From: Streptomyces sp. NRRL WC-3618
Lineage (GTDB): Bacteria > Actinomycetota > Actinomycetes > Streptomycetales > Streptomycetaceae
NCBI RefSeq assembly: GCF_001280005.1
Contig: NZ_LGDW01000489.1
Location: forward strand, 79,897-143,896
Length of the DNA stretch: 64,000 bases
Direction of reading: 5' to 3'
Shown here: positions 41,829-51,208 of the stretch, in pieces
Numbering within the stretch: the first letter of the stretch is position 1
How the letters are laid out: each line of letters begins with the position of its first letter
Translations under genes and position numbers: made by a program
Notes under the pieces: generated by a model
What the model saw: the letters and a program-made list of their open reading frames with translations, nothing else
Told to the model about the DNA's origin: nothing
The model's database searches: none

Positions 41829-42470
41829 ATGTCAGCGATCCGTCTGCTCGTGCTCGGCGCCGTGCGCCAGCACGGGCGGGCCCACGGCTACCAGGTGCGC
41901 AACGACCTGGAGTACTGGGGCGCCCACGAGTGGTCCAACGCCAAGCCCGGCTCGATCTACCACGCCCTGAAGCAGATGGCCAAGCAGGGCCTGCTGATCG
42001 CGCACGAGATCGCCCCCTCCACGGCCGGCGGCCCGCCCCGCACGGAGTACGAGATCACCGAGGCGGGCACCGAGGAGTGCTTCCGGCTGGTGCGCGAGGC
42101 GCTGACCTCGTACGACCAGAAGATGGACGTCAAGTCGGCGGCGATCGGCTTCATGGTCGAACTGCCGCGCGCCGAGGCCGTGGCGCTCCTGAAGGAGCGG
42201 ATCCGGGGGATCGAGGCGTGGCGGGCCTCGGTCACCGAGCACTACGTGCCCGAGGGTGGCCCCGAACAGGTCGGTCACATCGGCGAGATCATGAACCTGT
42301 GGATCCACACGGCCGACGCCGAGGCCGAGTGGACCCAGGGTCTGATCGCCCGGATCGAGGGCGGGGCGTACACGTTCGCGGGCGAGGGCGAGCCCTTCGT
42401 CGGCGTCCTGGCCGAGGGCCAGGAGAACCCGTACGCGTCGGGGGAGCAGCACCCCGACGACTGGCGGTAG
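41829..42470 (+). CDS. PadR family repressor
   Basis: A 213-residue protein. A winged-helix N-terminus (IRLLVLGAVRQHGRAHGYQV, then EWSNAKPGSIYHALKQMAKQ and TEYEITEAG) is followed by a helical dimerisation domain, LLKERIRGIEAWRASVTEHY. PadR proteins of this subgroup repress adjacent ABC-2 exporter genes. Here the exporter starts 105 nt downstream, behind two copies of a TAATCAAG-type site. Confidence 0.9.
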   Translation: MSAIRLLVLGAVRQHGRAHGYQVRNDLEYWGAHEWSNAKPGSIYHALKQMAKQGLLIAHEIAPSTAGGPPRTEYEITEAGTEECFRLVREALTSYDQKMDVKSAAIGFMVELPRAEAVALLKERIRGIEAWRASVTEHYVPEGGPEQVGHIGEIMNLWIHTADAEAEWTQGLIARIEGGAYTFAGEGEPFVGVLAEGQENPYASGEQHPDDWR

Positions 42471-42474
42471 CTGC

Positions 42475-42539
42475 TAATCAAGTTTGACCAGTCATCGAGA
42501 GTGCGTTATCTTGAGGAAGTAATCAAGCTTGACTAGTGA
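42475..42539. promoter_or_regulatory. Paired PadR operator sites before the exporter genes
   Basis: TAATCAAGTTTGACCAGTCA (42475-42494) and TAATCAAGCTTGACTAGTGA (42520-42539) are near-identical 20-mers, 45 bp apart. The second has a TCAAGCTTGA palindrome core. A partial third copy, GACCAGTGAT, lies at 42548. They sit between the PadR gene and the exporter operon. Confidence 0.7.
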
Positions 42540-42574
42540 TGCTGCCTGACCAGTGATGTTGGGGGAGTGGTTTC

Positions 42575-43531
42575 GTGGCCGACGCGGCGATCACCGTCGA
42601 AGGCGCACACAAGAAGTACGGCGACACGTACGCCCTGTCCGGACTCGACCTCCAGGTCACCCGTGGCACGGTGCACGGCGTGCTCGGGCCGAACGGCGCG
42701 GGCAAGACGACCCTGGTCCGCGTCCTGGCCACGCTGCTCAGGCCCGACGCCGGCCGGGTCGAGGTGGCCGGTCACGACGTACTGACCGAGGCCCGGCAGG
42801 TCCGCTTCCGTATCGGTCTGCTCGGCCAGCACGCGGCGCTGGACGAGGAGTTGAGCGGCCGGCAGAACCTGGAGATGTTCGGCCGCCTCTACCACCTGGG
42901 CGCACGCCACGCGCGCGTGCGGGCCGACGAACTGCTCGCCCGCTTCGGGCTCGCGGACACCGGCCGCAAGGCGGTCCGGCACTACAGCGGCGGCATGCGC
43001 CGCCGCCTCGACCTCGCCGCCTCCCTCCTCACCGACCCGGAGGTGCTGTTCCTGGACGAGCCGACGACCGGCCTCGACCCACGCGGCCGTACGGAGGTGT
43101 GGACGGCCGTCCGCTCCCTCGTCGGCGGCGGTACGACCGTCCTGCTCACCACCCAGTACCTGGAGGAGGCCGACCAGCTCGCCGACCGCGTCTCCGTCGT
43201 CGACCGGGGCCGGGTCGTCGCCGACGGCACCCCGGACGAGCTGAAGGCCGCCACCGGCGGCGACCGCATCGACGTCGTCCTGCGCGACGCCGGCCAACTC
43301 GGCGCGGCCGTCGACCTGTTGCCCGTACCCGCCGAGGGCGTCTCGGTGGACCCCGACCGGCGGCTGCTGAGCGCTCCGGTCACCGACCGCATGGCGGCGC
43401 TCTCCGGGGTCGTACGGGCCCTGGAGGCGGCCGGGATCGAGGCCGAGGACATCGCGCTGCGGCGCCCGACGCTGGACGAGGTGTTCCTGCGTCTCACCGG
43501 CGGCGACGAACCGACGAAGGAGGCCGCGTGA
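42575..43531 (+). CDS. ABC-2 exporter ATP-binding protein (DrrA-type)
   Basis: A 318-residue protein from GTG 42575 (GGGGGAG about 9 nt upstream). Walker [10 protein letters not shown], signature [20 protein letters not shown] and Walker [14 protein letters not shown] are all intact, followed by [15 protein letters not shown]. The C-terminal regulatory region ends in [14 protein letters not shown], as in daunorubicin-type exporters. The stop overlaps the permease start (GTGA). Confidence 0.92.
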   Translation: MADAAITVEGAHKKYGDTYALSGLDLQVTRGTVHGVLGPNGAGKTTLVRVLATLLRPDAGRVEVAGHDVLTEARQVRFRIGLLGQHAALDEELSGRQNLEMFGRLYHLGARHARVRADELLARFGLADTGRKAVRHYSGGMRRRLDLAASLLTDPEVLFLDEPTTGLDPRGRTEVWTAVRSLVGGGTTVLLTTQYLEEADQLADRVSVVDRGRVVADGTPDELKAATGGDRIDVVLRDAGQLGAAVDLLPVPAEGVSVDPDRRLLSAPVTDRMAALSGVVRALEAAGIEAEDIALRRPTLDEVFLRLTGGDEPTKEAA

Positions 43532-44331
43532 CGACGTACGGGATGAGCGGTGTCGCGGCGCCGGGGAGCGCGGGCACGCGCGCGTTGACCGACTGCTGGA
43601 CCATGACCCGCCGCGAACTCGCCCACTGGGCACGGCAGCCCGTCCGGGTGCTGGTCGGGCTGGTCTTCCCGGTGATGCTGCTGCTGATGTTCGGCCACCT
43701 GGTCGGCGGCGGCCGGGACATCGCGGGCGACTACGTCGACTACCTGGTCCCCGGCATGCTCGTACTCACCATGGCCTTCGGCCTCGAGGGCACGATGATC
43801 GCCGTCACCCAGGATCTCAACAAGGGCGTCATCGACCGGTTCCGGTCGATGCCCATGGCCGACGGAGCGGTCCTGGTGGGCCGTTCGGCCGCCGACATGC
43901 TCCAGTCGGCGCTGGGGCTCACCGTGATGCTCGCGGTGGGGTACGCGATCGGCTGGCGCGCCCACGGGGGCGTGGCGGCCCTCCTGGGGGCCGTGGGCCT
44001 GCTGCTGCTCTTCCGGTTCGCCATGCTGTGGATCGGCATCCAGCTGGCCATGGTGGCCGGCCGACCGGAGCTGGTGCAGGCCGTCCAGATCCTGGTCTGG
44101 CCGGTCGGCTTCCTGTCCAACGCCTTCGCCACCCCCGAGTCCATGCCCGACTGGCTGGGCGCGGCCGTCCAGTGGAACCCGATGTCCCAGACGGCCACCG
44201 CGGTACGCGACCTGTTCGGCAACCCCGGCGGCGAACCGGCCCATCTCTGGGCGGCCGTCGCCTGGCCCCTGGCCCTGCTGGCGGTCTTCTTCCCGCTGGC
44301 GGTACGGAAGTTCGGCCGCCTGAGCCGGTGA
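43528..44331 (+). CDS. ABC-2 exporter permease (DrrB-type)
   Basis: A 267-residue membrane protein with six predicted segments. It carries the ABC-2 motifs [40 protein letters not shown] and [20 protein letters not shown], then [16 protein letters not shown]. It works with the adjacent ATPase, likely expelling a drug-like compound under PadR control. Confidence 0.92.
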   Translation: MTTYGMSGVAAPGSAGTRALTDCWTMTRRELAHWARQPVRVLVGLVFPVMLLLMFGHLVGGGRDIAGDYVDYLVPGMLVLTMAFGLEGTMIAVTQDLNKGVIDRFRSMPMADGAVLVGRSAADMLQSALGLTVMLAVGYAIGWRAHGGVAALLGAVGLLLLFRFAMLWIGIQLAMVAGRPELVQAVQILVWPVGFLSNAFATPESMPDWLGAAVQWNPMSQTATAVRDLFGNPGGEPAHLWAAVAWPLALLAVFFPLAVRKFGRLSR

Positions 44332-44352
44332 CTCCCGTACCGCGGGCGGGTG

Positions 44353-45780
44353 TCAGTGATGGAAACCGGTGGCCGCGTCCTTGTCGTGCGTCGACGGGCC
44401 CGACTGCCGACGCAGTTCGGGCAGCAGCCGCTCCAGGTCCTCCATGAACAGCTCGGCGAGGTCCGAGGAGAACCCGTTGCGGCACACGACCCGCAGGACG
44501 GACAGATCCTGCCGGTTCTCCGGGAAGGTGTACGCGGGCACCAGCCAGCCGCGCTCACGCAGCCGCCGCGAGACGTCGAAGACGTCGTACGCGGTGACGT
44601 CCGTCCCGGTCGTGAACGCGAACACCGGCAACTCGTCGCCCCGGGTGAGCAGCCGGAAGTCGCCCAGCTTCTCGATCCGCGCGGCGAGGGAGCGCGCCAC
44701 GTCCCGCGTGGACTGCTGCACGGCCCGGAAGCCCTCGCGGCCCAGCCGCAGGAACGTGTAGTACTGCGCGACCACCTGGGCGCCGGGGCGCGAGAAGTTG
44801 AGCGCGAACGTCGGCATGTCGCCGCCCAGATAGTTGACGTTGAAGACGAGCTCGGCGGGGAGCGCCTCCTTGTCCCGCCACAGCGCCCAGCCGACGCCCG
44901 GGTAGACCAGTCCGTACTTGTGCCCCGAGGTGTTGATCGAGGCCACGCGCGGCAGCCGGAAGTCCCACACCAGGTCCTCGTCCAGGAAGGGCGCCACCAT
45001 GGCTCCTGAGGCCCCGTCGACGTGCACCGGGATGTCGAGGCCGGTCCGCTCCCGCAACGCGTCCAGGGCCGCGCACAGCTCCGCGACGGGCTCGTACGAC
45101 CCGTCGAAGGTGGACCCGAGGATCCCGACCACTCCGATGGTGTTCTCGTCGCACAACTCGGCCGCCGCCTGCGGATCGAGATGGAACCGGTCGCCCTCCA
45201 TGGGCACCTGGCGCGCCTCCACCTCCCAGAAGCTGCAGAACTTCTCCCAGCAGACCTGCACATTGACGCCCATGACCAGGTTCGGCCGGGCGTCCCGCCC
45301 CGGATACCGGTCGGCGTTGCGCGCCGCCCACCGCCGCTTCAGCGCCATCCCGGCGAGCATGCACGCCTCACTCGAACCGGTGGTCGAACAGCCCACGGCG
45401 GCGGCCGGGTCGGGCGCGTTCCACAGGTCTGCGAGCATCGCCACACAGCGCCGCTCCAGCTCGGCCGTGCGGGGGTACTCGTCCTTGTCGATCATGTTCT
45501 TGTCGCGGCACTCGCTCATCAGGACCCCGGCCTGGGGCTCCATCCAGGTGGTGACGAAGGTGGCCAGGTTGAGTCGCGAGTTGCCGTCGAGCATCAGTTC
45601 GTCGTGCACGAGCTGATACGCCGTCGACGGCGGCAGCGGGGCGTCCCCGAGCCGGTGCGTGGGCGGGGCCTCGGTCATACCGCCGACCGGATTGGCCTCC
45701 CCGTAGAAAGGGTTGACGGAGAGCCTGCGCCCGCCGCCCTTGTCGTCAGATGCTTCGCTGTCTCCTCGGTGCAGTGGCAT
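44353..45780 (-). CDS. gadB: Glutamate decarboxylase
   Basis: A 475-residue PLP enzyme converting L-glutamate to GABA. ATG 45780 gives the family start MPLHRGDSE. PLP-site motifs are GCSTTGSSEACMLAGMALKR, HVDGASGAMVAPFLDEDLVW and VASINTSGHKYGLVYPGVGW, with the Schiff-base Lys in SGHKYG. The C-terminus ends THDKDAATGFHH, the regulatory tail seen in GadB. Its promoter region abuts the tipA operator in divergent orientation. Confidence 0.92.
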   Translation of the reverse strand: MPLHRGDSEASDDKGGGRRLSVNPFYGEANPVGGMTEAPPTHRLGDAPLPPSTAYQLVHDELMLDGNSRLNLATFVTTWMEPQAGVLMSECRDKNMIDKDEYPRTAELERRCVAMLADLWNAPDPAAAVGCSTTGSSEACMLAGMALKRRWAARNADRYPGRDARPNLVMGVNVQVCWEKFCSFWEVEARQVPMEGDRFHLDPQAAAELCDENTIGVVGILGSTFDGSYEPVAELCAALDALRERTGLDIPVHVDGASGAMVAPFLDEDLVWDFRLPRVASINTSGHKYGLVYPGVGWALWRDKEALPAELVFNVNYLGGDMPTFALNFSRPGAQVVAQYYTFLRLGREGFRAVQQSTRDVARSLAARIEKLGDFRLLTRGDELPVFAFTTGTDVTAYDVFDVSRRLRERGWLVPAYTFPENRQDLSVLRVVCRNGFSSDLAELFMEDLERLLPELRRQSGPSTHDKDAATGFHH

Positions 45781-45810
45781 GTCTACGACGGTAGGGCCGG
45801 GCCGCGCGGC

Positions 45811-45832
45811 TTGCACCTCACGCGACGTGAGG
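45811..45832 (+). promoter_or_regulatory. TipA-type promoter operator
   Basis: A -35 TTGCAC (45811-45816) overlaps a perfect inverted repeat, CCTCACG-CGA-CGTGAGG (45816-45832). This arrangement, with the operator in an over-long spacer before the -10, matches the well-known thiostrepton-inducible tipA promoter of S. lividans nearly base for base. MerR-family activators untwist such spacers. Confidence 0.85.
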
Positions 45833-45869
45833 ACGCACTGTGGAGCGCGTACCGAAGAAGGGAGCGGAA

Positions 45870-46631
45870 GTGAGCTACTCCGTAGGACAGGTCGCCGGTT
45901 TCGCCGGTGTCACGGTGCGCACCCTGCACCACTACGACGAGATCGGCCTCCTGGTGCCGGGCGGACGCAGCCATGCGGGCCACCGGCGCTACGACGACGC
46001 CGACCTCGACCGGCTGCAGCAGATCCTGTTCTACCGGGAGCTCGGCTTCCCGCTCGAGGAGGTCGCCGCCCTGCTGGACGACCCGAAGGCGGACCCGCGC
46101 GCGCAGTTGCGCCGTCAGCACGAGCTGCTGACCGCCCGGATCGAACGGCTCCAGCAGATGGCGGCGGCCGTGGAGCACGCCATGGAGGCACGCAGAATGG
46201 GCATCAACCTCACGCCCGAGGAGAAGTTCGAGGTCTTCGGCGACAAGGACCCGGAGGCACACGCGGAGGAGGCGGAGCGCCGCTGGGGCGGCACGGAGAC
46301 GTACGCGGAGTCGCAGCGCCGCGCCGCCACGTACACGAAGGACGACTGGAAGACCATGCAGGCCGAGGTGGCCTCCTGGGGCGAGCGCTACGACGCCCTG
46401 ATGGCGGCCGGCGAGCCCCCGACCGGCGAGGCCGCGACGGCCATGGCCGAGGAACACCGCCAGCACATCAGCAAGTGGTTCTACGAATGCACGTACGACA
46501 TCCACCAGGGCCTCGCCGACACATACGTTTCCGACGAGCGCTTCAAGGAGTTCTACGACTCCATGCGCCCGGGCCTCGCCGAGCACCTCAGGGAGGCGAT
46601 CGCGGCGAACGCGGCCCTGCACACCCCGTAG
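45870..46631 (+). CDS. tipA: TipA thiostrepton-responsive MerR regulator (TipAL/TipAS)
   Basis: A 253-residue protein from GTG 45870 (GGAG 5 nt upstream), the classical TipAL length. The MerR helix-turn-helix is SYSVGQVAGFAGVTVRTLHH, then YDEIGLLVPGGR. A coiled coil leads to the TipAS antibiotic-binding domain, MGINLTPEEKFEVFGDKDPE to the end. An internal ATG 46197 is codon 110 and has its own GGAGG (46184-46188) 8 nt upstream; this reproduces the known alternative product TipAS (144 residues), which traps thiopeptides. The gene is autoregulated through the upstream palindrome. Confidence 0.95.
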   Translation: MSYSVGQVAGFAGVTVRTLHHYDEIGLLVPGGRSHAGHRRYDDADLDRLQQILFYRELGFPLEEVAALLDDPKADPRAQLRRQHELLTARIERLQQMAAAVEHAMEARRMGINLTPEEKFEVFGDKDPEAHAEEAERRWGGTETYAESQRRAATYTKDDWKTMQAEVASWGERYDALMAAGEPPTGEAATAMAEEHRQHISKWFYECTYDIHQGLADTYVSDERFKEFYDSMRPGLAEHLREAIAANAALHTP

Positions 46632-46649
46632 GGCCTGTCGTAGCGTCCC

Positions 46650-46677
46650 CCTGGCCCGGGGTCACTCCCGGGCCAGG
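46650..46677. terminator. Bidirectional terminator between tipA and the YbjQ gene
   Basis: A perfect 11-bp stem, CCTGGCCCGGG and CCCGGGCCAGG, with a 6-nt loop overlaps the last codons of the minus-strand gene. Confidence 0.7.
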
Positions 46678-47027
46678 ACCACCGCGGTTCCGTACGCGCA
46701 CACCTCCGTACCCACGTCCGCTGCCTCGGTCACGTCGAAGCGGAAGGCCAGCACGGCGTTGGCGCCACGCGCGCGTGCCTGCTCGACCAGTCGGTCCATG
46801 GCCTGGTTGCGCGTCTGGACGAGGGTCTTCGTCAGCCCCTTCAACTCGCCGCCGACCATGGACTTCAGTCCGGCCCCGATCTGGCTGCCGAGATGCCGTG
46901 ACCGCACGGTCAGCCCGAAAACCTCACCGATGACCTGCTCGACCCGGTGGCCGGGTACGTCGTTCGTCGTCACGACCAGGACGTCGGACTGAGGTCCCTG
47001 GCCGCCGCCGTACTCTTCGATGCCCAT
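46662..47027 (-). CDS. YbjQ/UPF0145 family protein
   Basis: A 121-residue protein from ATG 47027. It has the family core DVLVVTTNDVPGHRVEQVIG, RSRHLGSQIGAGLKSMVGGE, KGLTKTLVQTRNQAMDRLVE and GANAVLAFRFD. The family forms pentamers. The function is unknown; it is sometimes called heavy-metal-binding on weak grounds. Confidence 0.88.
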   Translation of the reverse strand: MGIEEYGGGQGPQSDVLVVTTNDVPGHRVEQVIGEVFGLTVRSRHLGSQIGAGLKSMVGGELKGLTKTLVQTRNQAMDRLVEQARARGANAVLAFRFDVTEAADVGTEVCAYGTAVVLARE

Positions 47028-47175
47028 AACCCCACAGAGTCGCCCCAGATCCCGCACAGCGCATCCCGGCGTGGCGCACAGAGGCTGAGGGAACCTGGAG
47101 GGGCCGCCCCGCGTTGATAGCTTTGGCCCCACTCATCTCTGCTCAATCTCTGCCAAGCCTCAGGAGCCCGGAACA

Positions 47176-48057
47176 GTGACGACGCTTGCCCTCGGACCGA
47201 GCTGGCTGGATCCGGACTACCTGTTGGACCAGTTCGGCATCTGGGGCCTGCTCCTGATCGTGTTCGCCGAGTCCGGTCTGCTCATCGGCTTCTTCCTGCC
47301 GGGCGACTCACTGCTGTTCACGGCGGGTCTGCTGATCACCGCGGGCACGCTGGACTTCCCCCTGTGGGGCGCGATCGCCCTGATCTGTGCCGCCGCGATC
47401 CTCGGCGACCAGGCGGGCTACATGTTCGGCAAGAAGGTCGGCCCGTCGCTCTTCACGCGCCCGGACTCCCGCCTCTTCAAGCAGGAGAACGTCGCCAAGG
47501 CCCACGAATTCTTCGAGAAGTACGGTCCGAAGTCGCTCGTCCTGGCCCGCTTCGTGCCCATCGTGCGCACGTTCACGCCGATCATCGCCGGCGTCAGCGG
47601 CATGAAGTACCGCTCGTTCGTCACCTGGAACGTCGTCGGCGGCGTCCTCTGGGGTGCTGGCGTCACTTTGCTCGGCTCCTGGCTCGGAAAGAGCGACTTC
47701 GTCAAGGCGAACATCGAACCGATCCTGCTGCTGATCGTCCTCATCTCGGTCGTCCCGATCATCATCGAGTTCGTCCGAGCCCGCAGCCAGGCCAAGAAGA
47801 ACCCGCCCCAGCAGCCTCCGGCTCCGCCGGTCCAGCAGCAGTACCAGGCCCCGATGGACGACGCGACGACCCAACTCCGCCGCATCCCCCCGGCCCAGCA
47901 GCAGGACGATCACCCGCAGCAGCAGTACGGCCAGAACCAGTACTACGACCAGCAGCCCTACCACGACCAGCAGCCTTACGCTCAGCAGCACCCCCAGGGC
48001 TACCAGCAGGACCAGCAGCAGTACCCGTACAACGACAACGGTTACCCGCAAAGCTGA
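47176..48057 (+). CDS. DedA family membrane protein with Gln/Tyr-rich tail
   Basis: A 293-residue protein from GTG 47176. The SNARE-associated/DedA core is FFLPGDSLLFTAGLLITAGT, GDQAGYMFGKKVGPSLF, RFVPIVRTFTPIIAGVSGMK and WNVVGGVLWGAGVTLLGSWL, in about five membrane segments. DedA proteins flip phospholipids and support membrane homeostasis. The last ~85 residues are a low-complexity cytoplasmic tail of Gln, Pro and Tyr (QQQYGQNQYYDQQPYHDQQ), unusual for the family outside actinomycetes. Confidence 0.9.
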   Translation: MTTLALGPSWLDPDYLLDQFGIWGLLLIVFAESGLLIGFFLPGDSLLFTAGLLITAGTLDFPLWGAIALICAAAILGDQAGYMFGKKVGPSLFTRPDSRLFKQENVAKAHEFFEKYGPKSLVLARFVPIVRTFTPIIAGVSGMKYRSFVTWNVVGGVLWGAGVTLLGSWLGKSDFVKANIEPILLLIVLISVVPIIIEFVRARSQAKKNPPQQPPAPPVQQQYQAPMDDATTQLRRIPPAQQQDDHPQQQYGQNQYYDQQPYHDQQPYAQQHPQGYQQDQQQYPYNDNGYPQS

Positions 48058-48776
48058 GGGGTCAGCCGGCCTCGCGCCCGCAGCCCCGGCCCCGTGCAGT
48101 GACCCGGGCCCTCGGCTGGAACGTGATGTTCACCGAGCCCCAGATCCCCCTCGCGCGCGAGGGCGTGGCCCGGACGGTGACTGTCACGCTCATGCTGGTG
48201 CGCAAGTTTTTCTCCAGCCTCGGTGCCCTTTCTGGTGGTCGTCTGGTGGCCGGGGAACGGGGTGCCCGGCTGGGGCGTGATCGTCGCCTGGGTGTACGTG
48301 GCGGTGTTGACGGCGGAGTCCATCCTGATCGTGAGGGTCGCGCGCACCCCGTCCGCACCGGCTCGGGAGGGCCGATTGCGCCGGATCGTCTTCGAAGCGC
48401 GCACGGCACTCGGGCCGGTGCGCCGACCGCGCGTCTTCACGGAGGTGGGGCTGGCGGCGTCCTCACCCGAGCCCTCGATCTCATGGGCGCGGTGGCCGTC
48501 GCGAGAGCCCTCGACCTACGGCTGTCGGCGGCCGTCCTGGTACTCATCCTGCTGTCGGTCGAGGTGTCCAACATCCTGCCGACCCTGCCGGGCCAATTGG
48601 GCACCTTCGAGGCGGCCGTGTTGGGTGCCACGGCGGGCGCCCTCGGCCAGGCCGAAGGGCTGGCCTTTGCGCCAGCCTTCCATGCCCGGCAAATACTCCC
48701 CCGGATCCCGCTGGGGATGATCACAATGCTCGGAAACACATTTCCACGTGACCGATCGGAACAGGATTCACGATGA
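48058..48776 (+). pseudogene. Decayed flippase-like (UPF0104/LPG synthase membrane domain) gene
   Basis: Fragments of one membrane protein lie in two frames. VIVAWVYVAVLTAESILIVR, then RIVFEARTALGPVRRPRVFT (about 48268-48455) is followed, after a shift near 48455, by RALDLMGAVAVARALDLRLS, then NILPTLPGQLGTFEAAVLGA and FAPAFHARQILPRIPLGMI (to 48776). The LPGQLGTFE stretch matches the lysylphosphatidylglycerol synthetase membrane-domain family. The N-terminal half is missing or scrambled. Its stop overlaps the next start (ATGA), so the phosphatase gene was once translationally coupled to it. Confidence 0.7.
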
Positions 48777-49231
48777 CCGAAAAATGGAACACCGATACTC
48801 CGCGGGTGATTCAACTGCCCTCCGGGCGGCTGATTCGGGGACGGGGGCTCAGATATGACCTCCCGGAGGGTCAGACACCGACGCTCGCTGTCCACTTAAC
48901 GGATCACCAGCCACCCGATCCGGCGTGGGAGTCCCTGTGGGTCCCCTGGCGGGACTTCTGGCTTCCTGCCGACCCCGTCGACGCGATGCGCAAGCTCCGC
49001 CTCGCCTATGAGCGCGCCCCGAGCGAACGCGTCGAGGTCTGTTGTGGGGGCGGGGTCGGGCGGACCGGTACGGCACTGTCCGCGATGTGCGTCTTCGAGG
49101 GGATGGACCCCAAGGAAGCCGTCACTTGGGTGCGGCGGAACTACCACTCCCGTGCGGTCGAGGTGCCCTGGCAGCGGCGGTTCATCCGCCAGGTTTTTGC
49201 CTCCGCCGGGCCTGACTCGGGGCAGTCATAG
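48773..49231 (+). CDS. Protein tyrosine phosphatase-like (dual-specificity) protein
   Basis: A 152-residue protein. The P-loop reads VEVCCGGGVGRTGTALSAMC, a Cx5R(T/S) signature with nucleophile Cys and catalytic Arg; the residue before Cys is Cys instead of His. WRDFWLPADPVDA gives a possible general-acid Asp. It begins inside the stop of the decayed flippase-like gene, so it may now be poorly translated or rely on a new site. Confidence 0.8.
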   Translation: MTEKWNTDTPRVIQLPSGRLIRGRGLRYDLPEGQTPTLAVHLTDHQPPDPAWESLWVPWRDFWLPADPVDAMRKLRLAYERAPSERVEVCCGGGVGRTGTALSAMCVFEGMDPKEAVTWVRRNYHSRAVEVPWQRRFIRQVFASAGPDSGQS

Positions 49232-49396
49232 CCGCGTCGGCCACCGGGCGCGCGCCGGGGATGCATCGATCCCACGGAGGCGCTGCCACGGAATATCGAG
49301 TGTCGGACATATGGCCGAACATGCCCGAATGAACTCACGGCTCAGGAAGTCAGGCGTGGCCAGGAACCATGTGGAGTCGGTTGCTGGAACCCCACG

Positions 49397-51094
49397 CTAA
49401 AACCCGCGCGTCCGCTTGGCGGCCCGCCTCCCCCCGGCGGAGCCGCTGGGCACACGCAAGAACAGCCGCGAGATCTCCGACCCGAGATTCACCCCGATGG
49501 CGATGGCCATAGCCAGCGCCGCCGCCTTCGACAACGAAACCAACCCCGCGTCCATGTCGTTCTGCGCGATCGACAACAGCCCGAAATACGTCGCCGACCC
49601 CGGCAGCAGAGGCCCGATCGCCGCCGTGGTGTACGGCAGGGCCGACGCGAACCGGTACCGCGACAGCAACTGCCCGAACAGCCCGACCAGACCCGCCGCG
49701 ACGGCCGTCGACGCCACCGGCGAGAAGTCGCCGGTGTCGTGCATCGCGCCGTACACGCTCCACGCCACACCCCCGTTGAGCGTCACGATGAGCACGGTGG
49801 AACGTTCCTGCTGGAGCATGACCGCGAAGGTCAGCGACAGCAGCATGGACGCGCTGATCTGCCACAGCGGCCGCTGCGCACTCCCCAGCGCCGCGTCCGG
49901 ATTGAGCTCGGCGCCGAGTTTCACGCCGAAGTACAGGATCAGCAGCACCCCGACGACGATGCCGACGAAGAAGTACATGACCTCCAGCAGACGCGCGGAC
50001 GCGGTGATGTAGAACCCGGTCAGCCCGTCCTGCACGCCTGCCACCAGCGCCCGCCCGGGCAGCAGCGCGAACAGCCCGCCGGTGATCACGGCGGACGCCT
50101 TCACGTCCACGTGCGCGGCCGTCAGCGCGACGCCGATCGCGGCCGGCGGCATCGCGGCCACCGTGAACTGGTAGAACTCCGGCAGCCCGCGCCCCGCGCA
50201 CAGCCACGCCAGCCGGTCGCCGAGCATCGCGCCGAGCGCCGCCGCCACGAACACGAGCAGGTCACCGCCGACGAGCACGGAGGCCGCGCCCGCGAGCAGC
50301 CCGGCGGCCACGGTGAGCCCCCAGCCGGGATACGGGTGCCGGTTGCGCCGGATCTCCGCGAGGCGCCTGTAGGCCTCTTCCAGGGACGTGACGGTGTCCA
50401 CGTCGCTCAGATCGTCCACAAGCCGATAGACGGCCGCCAGGCGCGTGTAGTCGGTGCCCCGGCGCCGGACCGTCCGTGACGCCGTCACGGGGTCCTCGAC
50501 GAGCGAGGGCTGGTACGAGATCGACAGCAGGGTGAAGGTGACGGTCGGCTCGCAGCGGTCGAGGGCGTAGGACCGGCAGACGGCGAACATGGCCGCCTCC
50601 ACGTCCTCGGCGCCCTCGCCGCCCGCCAGCAGCAGTTCGCCGATGCGCAGGGTCAGGTCGAGCACGCGCGGGACGGCGGGACCGCCCTCCTCGGCCACCT
50701 TGTGCGGGCGCTCCGGCGCGGGCCGCTCGGCGACCGGCATCCGCAGCATCGTGCGCATCCGGTCCTGCCACGGCACGTCCTTGGTGAGACTGACCACGGG
50801 GATGCCGGTCGGCGGCGTGAACGCGGGCGCCCGGTAGGTGAGCGGGGTGCTGAAGGCCGACCCCTCGATGTCGCCGCCGGGCGGCTGCGGCACGTCGAGT
50901 CCGGCCGGCAGGGCGAACTCGGAGGTGGTCTCGGACTCCTCGGTGGCCCTGGGCGGCGCCAACCCCTCGGGCAGCGCGAACTCGGAGGTGGTGGACGAGT
51001 CGCCGTCACCACCGCCCGGAGCCCCGACGGTGAGGGGTATCGCGAAGACACCCCTGGCCTCGTCCGATGCCGGCTTGCGAGCCTCGTCCGTCAC
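49397..51094 (-). CDS. ThrE-type threonine/serine exporter family protein
   Basis: A 565-residue protein that fuses both family domains (DUF1212/ThrE and ThrE_2). About 130 N-terminal cytoplasmic residues carry two copies of TTSEFALPxGL at about 35 and 56. The soluble-like core VLDLTLRIGELLLAGGEGAE, then DVEAAMFAVCRSYALDRCEP has the conserved Gly/Glu pattern, and about ten membrane segments follow. It would export Thr/Ser by proton antiport. A gene for the decarboxylated or degraded amino acid is not adjacent. Confidence 0.88.
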   Translation of the reverse strand: MTDEARKPASDEARGVFAIPLTVGAPGGGDGDSSTTSEFALPEGLAPPRATEESETTSEFALPAGLDVPQPPGGDIEGSAFSTPLTYRAPAFTPPTGIPVVSLTKDVPWQDRMRTMLRMPVAERPAPERPHKVAEEGGPAVPRVLDLTLRIGELLLAGGEGAEDVEAAMFAVCRSYALDRCEPTVTFTLLSISYQPSLVEDPVTASRTVRRRGTDYTRLAAVYRLVDDLSDVDTVTSLEEAYRRLAEIRRNRHPYPGWGLTVAAGLLAGAASVLVGGDLLVFVAAALGAMLGDRLAWLCAGRGLPEFYQFTVAAMPPAAIGVALTAAHVDVKASAVITGGLFALLPGRALVAGVQDGLTGFYITASARLLEVMYFFVGIVVGVLLILYFGVKLGAELNPDAALGSAQRPLWQISASMLLSLTFAVMLQQERSTVLIVTLNGGVAWSVYGAMHDTGDFSPVASTAVAAGLVGLFGQLLSRYRFASALPYTTAAIGPLLPGSATYFGLLSIAQNDMDAGLVSLSKAAALAMAIAIGVNLGSEISRLFLRVPSGSAGGRRAAKRTRGF

Positions 51095-51151
51095 TCCGTA
51101 TCGCTCCCTGCGCGTGCCCCTCCAGTACGCCTCAGTATGCGCACAGGCAAA

Positions 51152-51187
51152 CGAACGGGCCGCACGCGCATGCGTGCGGCCCGTTCG
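51152..51187. terminator. Terminator of the pyrophosphatase gene
   Basis: A perfect stem of at least 15 bp (arms about 51152-51167 and 51172-51187) with loop GCAT lies 21 nt after the ppa stop. Confidence 0.8.
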
Positions 51188-51208
51188 ACACGACTGGGTC
51201 CGAGGACC

